Assembly (NCBI GenBank): GCA_946619805.1
Contig: CAMOMM010000071.1
Coordinates: forward strand, 1 to 5,715
DNA from: an uncultured Bacillota bacterium
GTDB taxonomy: Bacteria; Bacillota_I; Bacilli_A; Erysipelotrichales; Erysipelotrichaceae
Direction of reading: 5' to 3'
DNA length: 5,715 nt
Below are positions 1-5,715 of the stretch, piece by piece. The notes below the pieces were generated by a model. It saw nothing but the letters and a program-made list of their open reading frames with translations, was not told the origin of the DNA and did not search any database. Every line of letters starts with the position of its first letter. Position 1 is the first letter of the stretch. The translations under genes were made by a program, and so were the position numbers.

Positions 1-600
1 CTTGAAGAGCACTTCCGGATTATGATCGCTTCTGATGGCTTTCTTAAGATCACCGAAGGTATCGACATAGTATTCATAATTGGCCATAACCGGATCACCC
101 ATGTCAGGCTTCATGTCCTTCAGATTGTAGATTATCAGAGCTGATGAGAGAGCCATGATACCACCGAAAGTTTCCGGATACATCAAACCGGTATGCAATG
201 CCCCATATCCGCCCATGGACAGTCCGCCGATCAGAGTATCTTCCCTTTTCTGTGCCAGATTGAAGGTGTCTCGCAGATACTTTATCAGATCTTCACCGAT
301 GAACTTGCAGTTCTGCCTGCCGGTGGCTTTCTTGTCAACATAGAAGTCCAGGCCGCCTGTAGGCATTACCACTGCCAGATTGTACTTCATCGAGAAATCG
401 GCTGCTGCTGAATTATAGAGCCAGTCATCGCAGTCACCGCTGTAACCGTGTAACAAGATCAGTGTCTTGGCCGGCCTTCTATAATATGGATTGCCCTGCA
501 GAAAGACCGGCAGGTTTTCCGGTTTTTCCGGCAGATGAATATAGAATTCCCCGTTACGGGCCAATGCCCGGGAACGGAACTTGACAAAGTGCGTTGACAT
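1..600 (-). CDS. Esterase of the alpha/beta-hydrolase fold (EstA / esterase D-like), partial: C-terminus outside window
   Basis: The reverse complement reads as one open frame of 200 codons from an ATG at 600 to the window edge, with no stop, so only the N-terminal part is present (family members are commonly about 250-290 residues). Visible hallmarks are an oxyanion-type LLHGYSG at residues 49-55, a TGG following a beta strand at 81-83, and the nucleophile elbow GLSMGG at 126-131, which makes Ser128 the likely catalytic serine. The acid and histidine of the triad would lie beyond the window. I see no signal peptide, so the enzyme is probably cytoplasmic. These motifs match the tributyrin esterase/S-formylglutathione hydrolase-like group (COG0627), which hydrolyses short acyl esters; some relatives deacylate acetylated or feruloylated sugars. 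The actual substrate cannot be read here. The start is supported by AGAGG at 610-614, nine bases upstream. The gene is divergent from the sugar-binding lipoprotein, suggesting a shared regulatory region and perhaps a shared substrate. Confidence 0.88.
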   Translation of the reverse strand, partial: MSTHFVKFRSRALARNGEFYIHLPEKPENLPVFLQGNPYYRRPAKTLILLHGYSGDCDDWLYNSAAADFSMKYNLAVVMPTGGLDFYVDKKATGRQNCKFIGEDLIKYLRDTFNLAQKREDTLIGGLSMGGYGALHTGLMYPETFGGIMALSSALIIYNLKDMKPDMGDPVMANYEYYVDTFGDLKKAIRSDHNPEVLFK

Positions 601-685
601 TATTATTAACCTCTTTTCCACATATTTCCGATTTTATTGTAAAGGAGCTGGGTTTATAAAAATATTAAAAAAGTGTTATGGATTT

Positions 686-750
686 TCGACTTTCACTTTT
701 GAACTTAAAATAAAGTATTATTATCTAAAATCGAAATGACTTTTTTGAAA
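686..750 (+). repeat. Imperfect direct repeat pair upstream of the binding-protein gene, candidate operator
   Basis: Two similar stretches lie about 45 bases apart: 686-703 (TCGACTTTCACTTTTGAA) and 731-749 (TCGAAATGACTTTTTTGAA). They share TCGA at the left end and an ACTTTT...TTGAA core at the right, with a one-base length difference. The period is roughly four helical turns. AraC-family regulators typically bind direct repeats near promoters, and one is encoded downstream. In an AT-rich region such resemblance can arise by chance, so this is a tentative call. Confidence 0.3.
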
Positions 751-805
751 GAAATGTGAAATTTTCTGTGATTAAATTAAATCAGAGAGAAAGAACTCAA
801 CAATA

Positions 806-811
806 GGGAGG
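806..811 (+). promoter_or_regulatory. Ribosome binding site of the binding-protein gene
   Basis: GGGAGG lies 11 bases before the ATG at 823, in a purine-rich stretch. It supports that start and suggests efficient translation. Confidence 0.85.
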
Positions 812-822
812 AAAAAATTACA

Positions 823-2310
823 ATGAAAAAACTATTTGTTCTTTTAATTGCCTTACTGATGCTGATGGGACCTATCGCAGGTTGTACCAAGCCGGCAGAC
901 GAAGGTGAAAAGAAGTCAGTCATCACTCTCGACATGTCTACTCTGTTCATCGTTCCAAACCTGGAAGCAACACAGAAAGTAGAAGATCAGCTGAATGATT
1001 ATCTGACAAACACTCTTCATGAGACATTCACAGTTCATCTGAAGATCACTGCAATCTCTGACTATTTCTCAAAGATTCCTATGGAATTAGCCAGCGGCGG
1101 CGAGGATGCACCGGATGTAGTACAGGTATTCGGCATGGCCGACTGGGTAAACAACGGTTACATTCTGCCTCTGGATGACTATCTCGACAAGGAATTAAAG
1201 CCAACTGTAGATCTGATCGGCAACATCATCGGTTCCGGTAAGATGGCTGGCCACACTTACATGATCCCTCGTTACTTCGGTACAGTTCTTGACTGGAAGT
1301 TCATCTACAACAAGGAACTCGTTGACAAGGCCGGTGTCGATGTATCAAAGGCAACTAACATTGACAACTTAGGTGATGTCTTAGCTGAATTAAAGGCTGC
1401 ATATCCAGAAGAACACTTCTTAGTATACTGCGACCAGTTCAACAGACTTTATGCTCTGATGGACCACACTTCTGTTATCGGCACATATGCTGCAACAGTA
1501 GGCGAAAGCACTCAGTTATACAACTACTATGAAACCGAAGCATTCAAGAAGGCCATCTACAAGGCATATGAATTCCGTCAGAAAGGCTATGCCGATCCAG
1601 AAGGATCAGCCAACACCTTATCACATGACGCAGTTGTCATGGGCGGTTCAAGCAAGGGCGTTATCATGGGCCACTCTGCAGATAGTGAAGGCATCGCTCA
1701 GATGTTCACCAAGACAAACACTTACGGTGCAACATTCGGTGCTGTAAATATCGGTATCGATGACCTGTCAACTGATACATTAGGTATCGGTATTGCTCAC
1801 TACTGCAAGGACCCTGCAGCTGCAGCAAGATTCATCAACCTGTTATACGTCGATGACTTCGTATGGAACACAATCATCTACGGTGCTGAAGGCCAGGACT
1901 ATGTATGGAATGAAGACCACACAAAGGTAAGATATCCTGATGGCTTAGACTTCAACTCTGTACCATACAACTGCATCTACTCCTGCGGTATGATCGGTAA
2001 CGGTTTCAGAGGTCTGGAATATGAAACAGATGACGAATCCGGTTCAGACAGAGAATATGGCAAGTGGTTAATGGAACACGCTTGGTGCCCACCTCTGTAT
2101 GGCTTCACACCTACAACAGTCAACGTCATGAACGAAATCACAGCAGTTTCCAACGTTGTAGAACAGTACAGCAAAGTATTAATGTATGGTGACGTTAATC
2201 CTGATGTAGAATACCCTAAGTTCCTTGAGGCTCTGAAGACAGCCGGCATTGACAAGATCGTAGCTGACTTCCAGGCACAGGCAGACGAATGGTATAAGCA
2301 GAATCACTAA
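823..2310 (+). CDS. Extracellular solute-binding lipoprotein of an ABC sugar transporter (LplA/LipO type, family 1)
   Basis: The 495-residue product begins with a lipoprotein signal: MKK, a hydrophobic stretch at 4-16, then the lipobox IAGC with the acylated cysteine at 21. The mature protein would be anchored to the outer face of the membrane. The region after it (NLEATQKVEDQLNDYL at 46-61, the ELASGGEDAPDVV stretch at 88-100, ADWVNNGYILPLDDYL at 106-121) follows the pattern of family 1 binding proteins (COG1653). The segment FVWNTIIYGAEGQDYVW (346-362) and the C-terminal end with a GDVNP turn (456-460) and AGIDKIVADFQAQADEWYKQ (474-493) match the LplA/LipO subgroup with a DUF3502-type C-terminus. 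Members bind oligosaccharides or sugar derivatives and pass them to two permeases. Length is typical. No permease or ATPase gene is adjacent; a terminator follows directly. Proline is mostly CCT/CCA and arginine mostly AGA, unlike the kinase and regulator genes, which suggests high expression. The ligand cannot be deduced. Confidence 0.92.
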   Translation: MKKLFVLLIALLMLMGPIAGCTKPADEGEKKSVITLDMSTLFIVPNLEATQKVEDQLNDYLTNTLHETFTVHLKITAISDYFSKIPMELASGGEDAPDVVQVFGMADWVNNGYILPLDDYLDKELKPTVDLIGNIIGSGKMAGHTYMIPRYFGTVLDWKFIYNKELVDKAGVDVSKATNIDNLGDVLAELKAAYPEEHFLVYCDQFNRLYALMDHTSVIGTYAATVGESTQLYNYYETEAFKKAIYKAYEFRQKGYADPEGSANTLSHDAVVMGGSSKGVIMGHSADSEGIAQMFTKTNTYGATFGAVNIGIDDLSTDTLGIGIAHYCKDPAAAARFINLLYVDDFVWNTIIYGAEGQDYVWNEDHTKVRYPDGLDFNSVPYNCIYSCGMIGNGFRGLEYETDDESGSDREYGKWLMEHAWCPPLYGFTPTTVNVMNEITAVSNVVEQYSKVLMYGDVNPDVEYPKFLEALKTAGIDKIVADFQAQADEWYKQNH

Positions 2311-2334
2311 GATTCATTACCTTATGTCATAAAC

Positions 2335-2360
2335 AGGCGGGTGGATATCCACCCGCTTTT
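2335..2360 (+). terminator. Rho-independent terminator after the binding-protein gene
   Basis: Bases 2337-2356 form a perfect 20-base palindrome. As RNA this folds into a stem GCGGGTGG/CCACCCGC of eight GC-rich pairs with an ATAT loop, extendable by a G-U and an A-U pair at the base. TTTT (2357-2360) follows. It starts 26 bases after the stop codon. The U-tract is short, so some read-through into the kinase gene is plausible, which would allow high binding-protein and low regulator output from one transcript. Confidence 0.85.
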
Positions 2361-2370
2361 AATGTATAAT
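2342..2370 (+). promoter_or_regulatory. Candidate promoter for the kinase-regulator genes, overlapping the terminator
   Basis: TATAAT, a perfect -10 box, lies at 2365-2370. Exactly 17 bases upstream is TGGATA (2342-2347), matching four of six -35 consensus bases and lying inside the terminator hairpin. Transcription would start near 2376-2378, downstream of the first ATG of the kinase frame (2369), so translation would then use the in-frame ATG at 2396. The -10 match is exact but AT-rich sequence gives such matches by chance, so confidence is moderate. Confidence 0.45.
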
Positions 2371-4108
2371 GAAATTTAGAAATTATTTTTTAAAGATGAA
2401 AAACTCATGGGTAAAGAAGGTTACTGCTCTGCTTGCCGGAATACTGCTGACGTCAGTATTGTTTTTTGCGGTCGTTTCAATTACCTACAGAGGACTTTAT
2501 GAACAGTCAGTTCTCTCCGTCAGCAATACCTATTCCTCCCAATGGACTGCTTCAATTGACAACCGTCTCAACACCATGTATGAGCATCTGTATGATCTGC
2601 TGGTGACCCTTTATAACAAAACAACCATCAGGCCGGGATCAGAACCGATGAATTACACGGAAACCACTGAAATGCAGGATGCCATAAACTACAAGGTCAT
2701 GACATCATCGGATATTACCGCGGTTTTCCTTATTGACAGTGAAAGCAGTACCTATCTTTTTTCCAATAACGCCTCCCTGCCCCAGCCAAAATCATTTACT
2801 CTGAAAATGTTTCTGCAGCAGTACGGGCTTCAGGCAACTACTTCTCTGAACAACCGCATCTGGAGCATCATTGATGTTCTTGATACCGGCTATTATTATA
2901 AATCAATAAAGTTAGGCAAATATGTCGTCGGAATCGTTTCCGACTGTTCCCTGTATGGCATTCAGCAGAATTACAATCAGGACATTAACCGTGGAACCTG
3001 CTTTATCAAGAACAGTGATGATCTGATCTGGTGTCAGGGTGACATCAGTTTAAAGGAGCTGGTTTACCAGGGACGCAAGGATGACTATTTCAACCACGGA
3101 TATGCCATCTCGGTAACAGATCAGCAGATGGCTGATGCTTCAACGGTGTACATCATTGAACCGCAGCCTTACAAGCTGCCGGTAAACCTGGCACTCTGGT
3201 TTCTTGTCTTTGACAGTGCCATCTGCGTCCTTCTTGTCGCGATCCTGGTAGATGACCTGAACCGCCGCATTACGGCCCCGGTCAACAAGCTAATTGAAGC
3301 CAATCAGCAGCTGGCAGATGGAAACCTTGATTACCGTCTGCAGCCTTCCGAAGCCGGAAGCAGTGAATTCGAAGGTCTTTATGAAAGCTTCAACAACATG
3401 ACGGAAAAGATAGAAAATCTGACCATTGAATCATATGACCTGAAACTGAAAAGAGAGGAAAACCGTCTGAAGATGCTCAGAGCCCAGATGCATCCTCACA
3501 CCTTCCTTAACGCCATTTCCACCGTCAGCAACATGACCTATACCAGTACCCCGGAAAAGATCAGAGAATACATCTCAGCCTTTGCCCGCTTTACCCGCTA
3601 CATGCTCAACAAGTCCAACGACTGGACTACCGTTGCCGAGGAGATCCAGCATATCCAGAACTATGTAACCATGCAGAAGATCCGTTTCCCGGACAGCATT
3701 GAAATCACTTTTGACTGCCCGGCAGAAGTCCAGCAGATCAGAATTCCGTATCTGATCCTGTTCTCTCTGGTTGAAAACTCCTTCAAGCATGCCATGACCC
3801 TGGTCAATACGATGTACATCAACATTTCCGGGGAAACCTATGAAGAAGAAGGCTTCAGAGGCATCCGCCTGATTGAGGAAGATAACGGCAACGGCTTCTC
3901 AGCTGAAGCCTTAGCCAAACTGGAAGATCCGGGAAACAATGAACCTTTCACCAAGGAACACCTTGGCCTGACCAATGTACGCTACAGTCTCAGCATCATC
4001 TACAAGAGAGATGACCTGCTGCGACTTTCCAATAAACCTGATGGAGGAGCGCATATCGAACTGCTCATCCCTGAAGAGGAGAATACTAATGAAACTGCTA
4101 GTATGTGA
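2369..4108 (+). CDS. Membrane sensor histidine kinase, YesM/LytS family
   Basis: The 579-residue product (from the first ATG) has a transmembrane segment at about 17-38, an extracytoplasmic region at about 40-270 of the size of a Cache-type sensor, a second membrane segment at about 273-294, a HAMP linker at about 295-350, then a His_kinase (PF06580) and ATPase core. The H-box reads RAQMHPHTFLNAIST (371-385), with His377 in the position of the phosphorylated histidine of the usual NPHF motif. The N-box is SLVENSFKHA (466-475), with Asn470. The ATP-binding G-boxes are EEDNGNGF (503-510) and HLGLTNVRYSL (531-541). It would autophosphorylate and pass phosphate to the regulator encoded next, whose gene it overlaps by 20 bases. 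Family members mostly sense carbohydrates or peptides. The start is uncertain: neither the ATG at 2369 nor the in-frame ATG at 2396 (residue 10) has a clear Shine-Dalgarno sequence, and the shorter form would still keep the whole first membrane segment. Asp282 lies within the second membrane segment. Confidence 0.93.
   Translation: MKFRNYFLKMKNSWVKKVTALLAGILLTSVLFFAVVSITYRGLYEQSVLSVSNTYSSQWTASIDNRLNTMYEHLYDLLVTLYNKTTIRPGSEPMNYTETTEMQDAINYKVMTSSDITAVFLIDSESSTYLFSNNASLPQPKSFTLKMFLQQYGLQATTSLNNRIWSIIDVLDTGYYYKSIKLGKYVVGIVSDCSLYGIQQNYNQDINRGTCFIKNSDDLIWCQGDISLKELVYQGRKDDYFNHGYAISVTDQQMADASTVYIIEPQPYKLPVNLALWFLVFDSAICVLLVAILVDDLNRRITAPVNKLIEANQQLADGNLDYRLQPSEAGSSEFEGLYESFNNMTEKIENLTIESYDLKLKREENRLKMLRAQMHPHTFLNAISTVSNMTYTSTPEKIREYISAFARFTRYMLNKSNDWTTVAEEIQHIQNYVTMQKIRFPDSIEITFDCPAEVQQIRIPYLILFSLVENSFKHAMTLVNTMYINISGETYEEEGFRGIRLIEEDNGNGFSAEALAKLEDPGNNEPFTKEHLGLTNVRYSLSIIYKRDDLLRLSNKPDGGAHIELLIPEEENTNETASM
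4077..4081 (+). promoter_or_regulatory. Ribosome binding site that sets the regulator start
   Basis: AGGAG lies inside the end of the kinase gene, seven bases before the ATG at 4089. It selects this ATG over the upstream in-frame ATG at 3975, which has no such site and would add 38 residues before the receiver domain. Confidence 0.85.
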
Positions 4109-5666
4109 TGATGACATTTCCACGATAGATGTCATCCAAAGTCAGCTTGACTGCCGTGAACTTGGAATTTCCAAGATCTTACGTGCTTATAACGGCATAA
4201 TGGCCCGCGAGGTAATTGACCGGGAAGATCCCGATCTGATCCTGTGCGACATCGGCATGCCTTTAAGCAACGGCATTGAAGTCCTGAAATACGCCTTTGA
4301 AAAGAACCCCGATGTGGAGTTCTCTTTCCTGACCTGCTATGAAGAGTTTGAATATGCCAAGATCGCCATTAAATACGGAGTAACCAGCTATCTGACCAAG
4401 CCTTTTGACCTGGAAGAGATCAAGGTCTCCATTCAGAAGATGATTGCCAATGCCAGGGCCAAAAGACGGCCGCAGCCTGACCAGAATCAGCATGACCTGC
4501 TGCTTTCATCGATCTTCCGTCAGGCCTGTGACGGTGTCTTAGGCTCAACCCGTGAACTGGTCAATGCCGGTTTACGCTACAATAACATCGATTTTGACGC
4601 CGACAGCCAGTGGCGCATCGTCTTCACCTGTTCCGACATGACTGATGCCATCCAGAAGACCTGGAGCCGTCAGCTGCTGCTATTTACCTATGGCCGCATT
4701 CACGATGAAGCCCTGCTTGACTACATCGGTTCCGCTTATACCGTTGTCAATTCCGACAGCCGTTTCATCTGGGCCATGTGCTTTGTACGCGAAGCATTAA
4801 GTGACAGTGAAATCAAAGCCAAGTGTGAAAAGCTCATCAGCTTTACCAACAAATACATGTCGCTTAACCCGGCCGTACTTATCAGTGATGTCTTCCCGTT
4901 CTATCAGGCATCTTCGGTAACAGTTGACCTGTATGACCGCATGCGCCGTATCCGTTACTATGGCGGGAAAATATCAATGGTCGGCCAGGAAAGCGTTCCT
5001 GATGTATCTCAGGAAGTTCAGATCAATGCCAACCAGGTTTTATGGTATCTGAAGAAACGTGACCAGGCCGGATATGACGAATACATCAACATGCTTATAG
5101 AAAAACTGCCTTCCTCACCTGAAGCCTACGCCCAGTTCCGCAACGAACTGGTCAACATCTTTGTCACCTATTTCCGTGACAACGGCAACAGCACCAACCA
5201 GATATTCATGAACCCAGCCATCGTTTCACTGGATGAAAAGGCCACTACCGGCAAGAAAGACCTCACGGCTTATGCCAAGGGGCTGTATGATCTGCAGCAG
5301 TCCATGATGCAGGAAATGATTGACTCCGAAGACATCATTGTCCGCGCGAAACGCTACATTGATGAAAACTACCATGAAAACATTGACCGCAATGACGTGG
5401 CAGCGGTGGCTTTCGTTACCCCGAACTACTTATCCAAGCTCTTCAAGAATTCCATGAACATGAATCTGCGAGAGTACATCAATCAGCTGCGTGTGGAAGA
5501 AGCCAAGAGGCTGTTACTGTCAACATCAATGAGCGTCAGTGAAATAGCTTCCTATGTCGGTTATTTCAACATTTCCTACTTCTCTACGGTATTCCACAAG
5601 ATCGTCGGAGTATCACCTTTTGACTGGAGACGGGACAAGGGAGGACAGCAGGATGAAGCTCAGTGA
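4089..5666 (+). CDS. Response regulator with AraC-type DNA-binding domain, YesN family
   Basis: From the ATG at 4089 the product is 525 residues. The receiver domain spans about 1-120: MKLLVCDDD gives the acidic pocket (Asp7-Asp9), CDIGMP places the phosphorylated Asp at 54, and Thr82 (FLTCYEEFEYA) and Lys104 (LTKPF) are the usual switch and catalytic residues. Residues about 125-410 form the linker region usual in YesN proteins, with no domain I can name. The AraC/XylS-type domain is at about 415-515: a first helix-turn-helix around DVAAVAFVTPNYLSKLFK (436-453), then a second with MSVSEIASYVGYFNISYFST (481-500) and the signature end VFHKIVGVSPFDWRR (501-515). It would activate transcription when phosphorylated by the kinase encoded just upstream, probably at promoters of linked carbohydrate genes. 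The gene overlaps the kinase gene by 20 bases, so translation is likely coupled. All key residues are present and I see no truncation or frameshift. Confidence 0.95.
   Translation: MKLLVCDDDISTIDVIQSQLDCRELGISKILRAYNGIMAREVIDREDPDLILCDIGMPLSNGIEVLKYAFEKNPDVEFSFLTCYEEFEYAKIAIKYGVTSYLTKPFDLEEIKVSIQKMIANARAKRRPQPDQNQHDLLLSSIFRQACDGVLGSTRELVNAGLRYNNIDFDADSQWRIVFTCSDMTDAIQKTWSRQLLLFTYGRIHDEALLDYIGSAYTVVNSDSRFIWAMCFVREALSDSEIKAKCEKLISFTNKYMSLNPAVLISDVFPFYQASSVTVDLYDRMRRIRYYGGKISMVGQESVPDVSQEVQINANQVLWYLKKRDQAGYDEYINMLIEKLPSSPEAYAQFRNELVNIFVTYFRDNGNSTNQIFMNPAIVSLDEKATTGKKDLTAYAKGLYDLQQSMMQEMIDSEDIIVRAKRYIDENYHENIDRNDVAAVAFVTPNYLSKLFKNSMNMNLREYINQLRVEEAKRLLLSTSMSVSEIASYVGYFNISYFSTVFHKIVGVSPFDWRRDKGGQQDEAQ
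5639..5644 (+). promoter_or_regulatory. Ribosome binding site of the downstream gene
   Basis: GGGAGG lies within the last codons of the regulator gene, eight bases before the ATG at 5653. Its strength and spacing are the main evidence that a real gene starts there. Confidence 0.8.
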
Positions 5667-5715
5667 ACAGATAAGGAAAGACCGTAAACAGCTAAATGAA
5701 ATGCAGAGCACTACA
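5653..5715 (+). CDS. Start of an unidentified gene in the same operon, partial: C-terminus outside window
   Basis: An ATG at 5653 opens a frame that runs unbroken for 21 codons to the window edge, overlapping the regulator's stop by 14 bases. A strong GGGAGG precedes it. The visible peptide begins MKLSEQIRKDRKQLNE and is highly charged and probably helical, with no signal peptide so far. Such a charged start resembles the cytoplasmic lead of small membrane proteins found near sugar-transport genes in Bacillota, but too little is visible to name a family. Tight overlap suggests co-transcription and coupled translation with the kinase and regulator. Confidence 0.7.
   Translation, partial: MKLSEQIRKDRKQLNEMQSTT

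Larger units (their letters stand above)
601..822. promoter_or_regulatory. Divergent, AT-rich intergenic regulatory region
   Basis: These 222 bases separate the minus-strand esterase from the plus-strand binding protein and must hold the promoters of both. The composition is strongly AT-rich, in contrast with the genes on either side. On the plus strand, TTGAAC (699-704) and TTGAAA (745-750) resemble -35 boxes and TATTAT (716-721) resembles a -10 box, but no pair has ideal 16-18 base spacing, so I do not assign a promoter. On the minus strand, TATAAA (complement of 653-658) and TACAAT (complement of 637-642) are possible -10 elements without a convincing -35. Weak core promoters would fit activator-dependent transcription by an AraC-type regulator like the one encoded at 4089-5666; that is inference. 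I see no small gene, RNA gene or catabolite-response element here. Confidence 0.7.

Noticed and set aside
155..411. Two short plus-strand open frames (155-343 and 193-411)
   Set aside because: They lie antisense to the esterase gene, whose reading frame carries clear family motifs. Neither has a recognisable product or ribosome binding site.
675..700. A possible catabolite-response element on the minus strand (TGAAAGTCGAAAATCC)
   Set aside because: It resembles half of the consensus, but there is an extra base before the central CG and the second half does not match.
699..727. A sigma-70-type promoter with TTGAAC as -35 and TATCTA 17 bases downstream as -10
   Set aside because: The -10 matches at only three of six positions, and the better TATTAT at 716-721 has a spacer of only 11 bases.
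1529..2255. Open frames inside the binding-protein gene (1529-1747 plus strand, 1977-2255 minus strand)
   Set aside because: Both are shadows of a gene with strong family resemblance, and they show no sensible protein features.
3975..4088. An N-terminal extension of the regulator from an ATG at 3975
   Set aside because: The extra 38 residues are the out-of-frame reading of the kinase C-terminus. Receiver domains begin at the MKLLVCDDD stretch, and the AGGAG at 4077-4081 points to the ATG at 4089.
3575..4493. Minus-strand open frames within the kinase and regulator genes (3575-3790, 3911-4135, 4263-4493)
   Set aside because: They are antisense to well-supported genes and have no recognisable motifs.
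1..5715. CRISPR arrays, insertion sequences, tRNA or rRNA genes, riboswitches
   Set aside because: I saw no regular repeat-spacer pattern, transposase motifs, terminal inverted repeats or recognisable RNA gene. The only gap over 100 bases is 601-822.

Overview
This looks like chromosomal DNA from a low-to-moderate GC member of the Bacillota (Firmicutes), probably a gut-type anaerobe. I lean towards Erysipelotrichales or Lachnospiraceae, but this is inference. The signs are purine-rich Shine-Dalgarno sequences (GGGAGG, AGGAG), a lipobox solute-binding protein of the LplA/LipO type, a YesM/YesN-type two-component pair, and a very AT-rich intergenic region. I see no mobile element, CRISPR array, tRNA or rRNA.

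Layout. Bases 1-600 hold the first 200 codons of a minus-strand alpha/beta-hydrolase esterase whose end lies outside the window. Bases 601-822 are the divergent, AT-rich regulatory region, containing a candidate pair of imperfect direct repeats. Bases 823-2310 encode a lipoprotein ABC-type sugar/oligosaccharide-binding protein. A strong hairpin terminator follows at 2335-2360, and a candidate promoter for the next gene overlaps it. Bases 2369-4108 encode a membrane sensor histidine kinase (YesM/LytS family). Bases 4089-5666 encode a response regulator with an AraC-type DNA-binding domain (YesN family) that overlaps the kinase gene by 20 bases. At 5653 a further gene begins with a good ribosome binding site, overlapping the regulator's end by 14 bases, and leaves the window after 21 codons.

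How it may work together (inference from family knowledge). The binding protein captures an extracellular glycan or related ligand, and the kinase senses the ligand, directly or through the binding protein. The kinase then phosphorylates Asp54 of the regulator, which would act at a promoter such as the one upstream of the binding protein. The divergent esterase could remove acyl groups from imported or extracellular substrates. No permease or ATPase gene is visible in the window, so the binding protein is either served by permeases encoded outside the window or has a mainly sensory role. The binding protein gene has codon use unlike the kinase and regulator genes, consistent with much higher expression, and the terminator between them fits that.

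The gene content is a recognisable carbohydrate-sensing and uptake module rather than an obviously new system. The points most worth a second look are the promoter overlapping the terminator with an uncertain kinase start, the binding protein without visible permeases, the repeat pair upstream of it, and the unusual kinase H-box.
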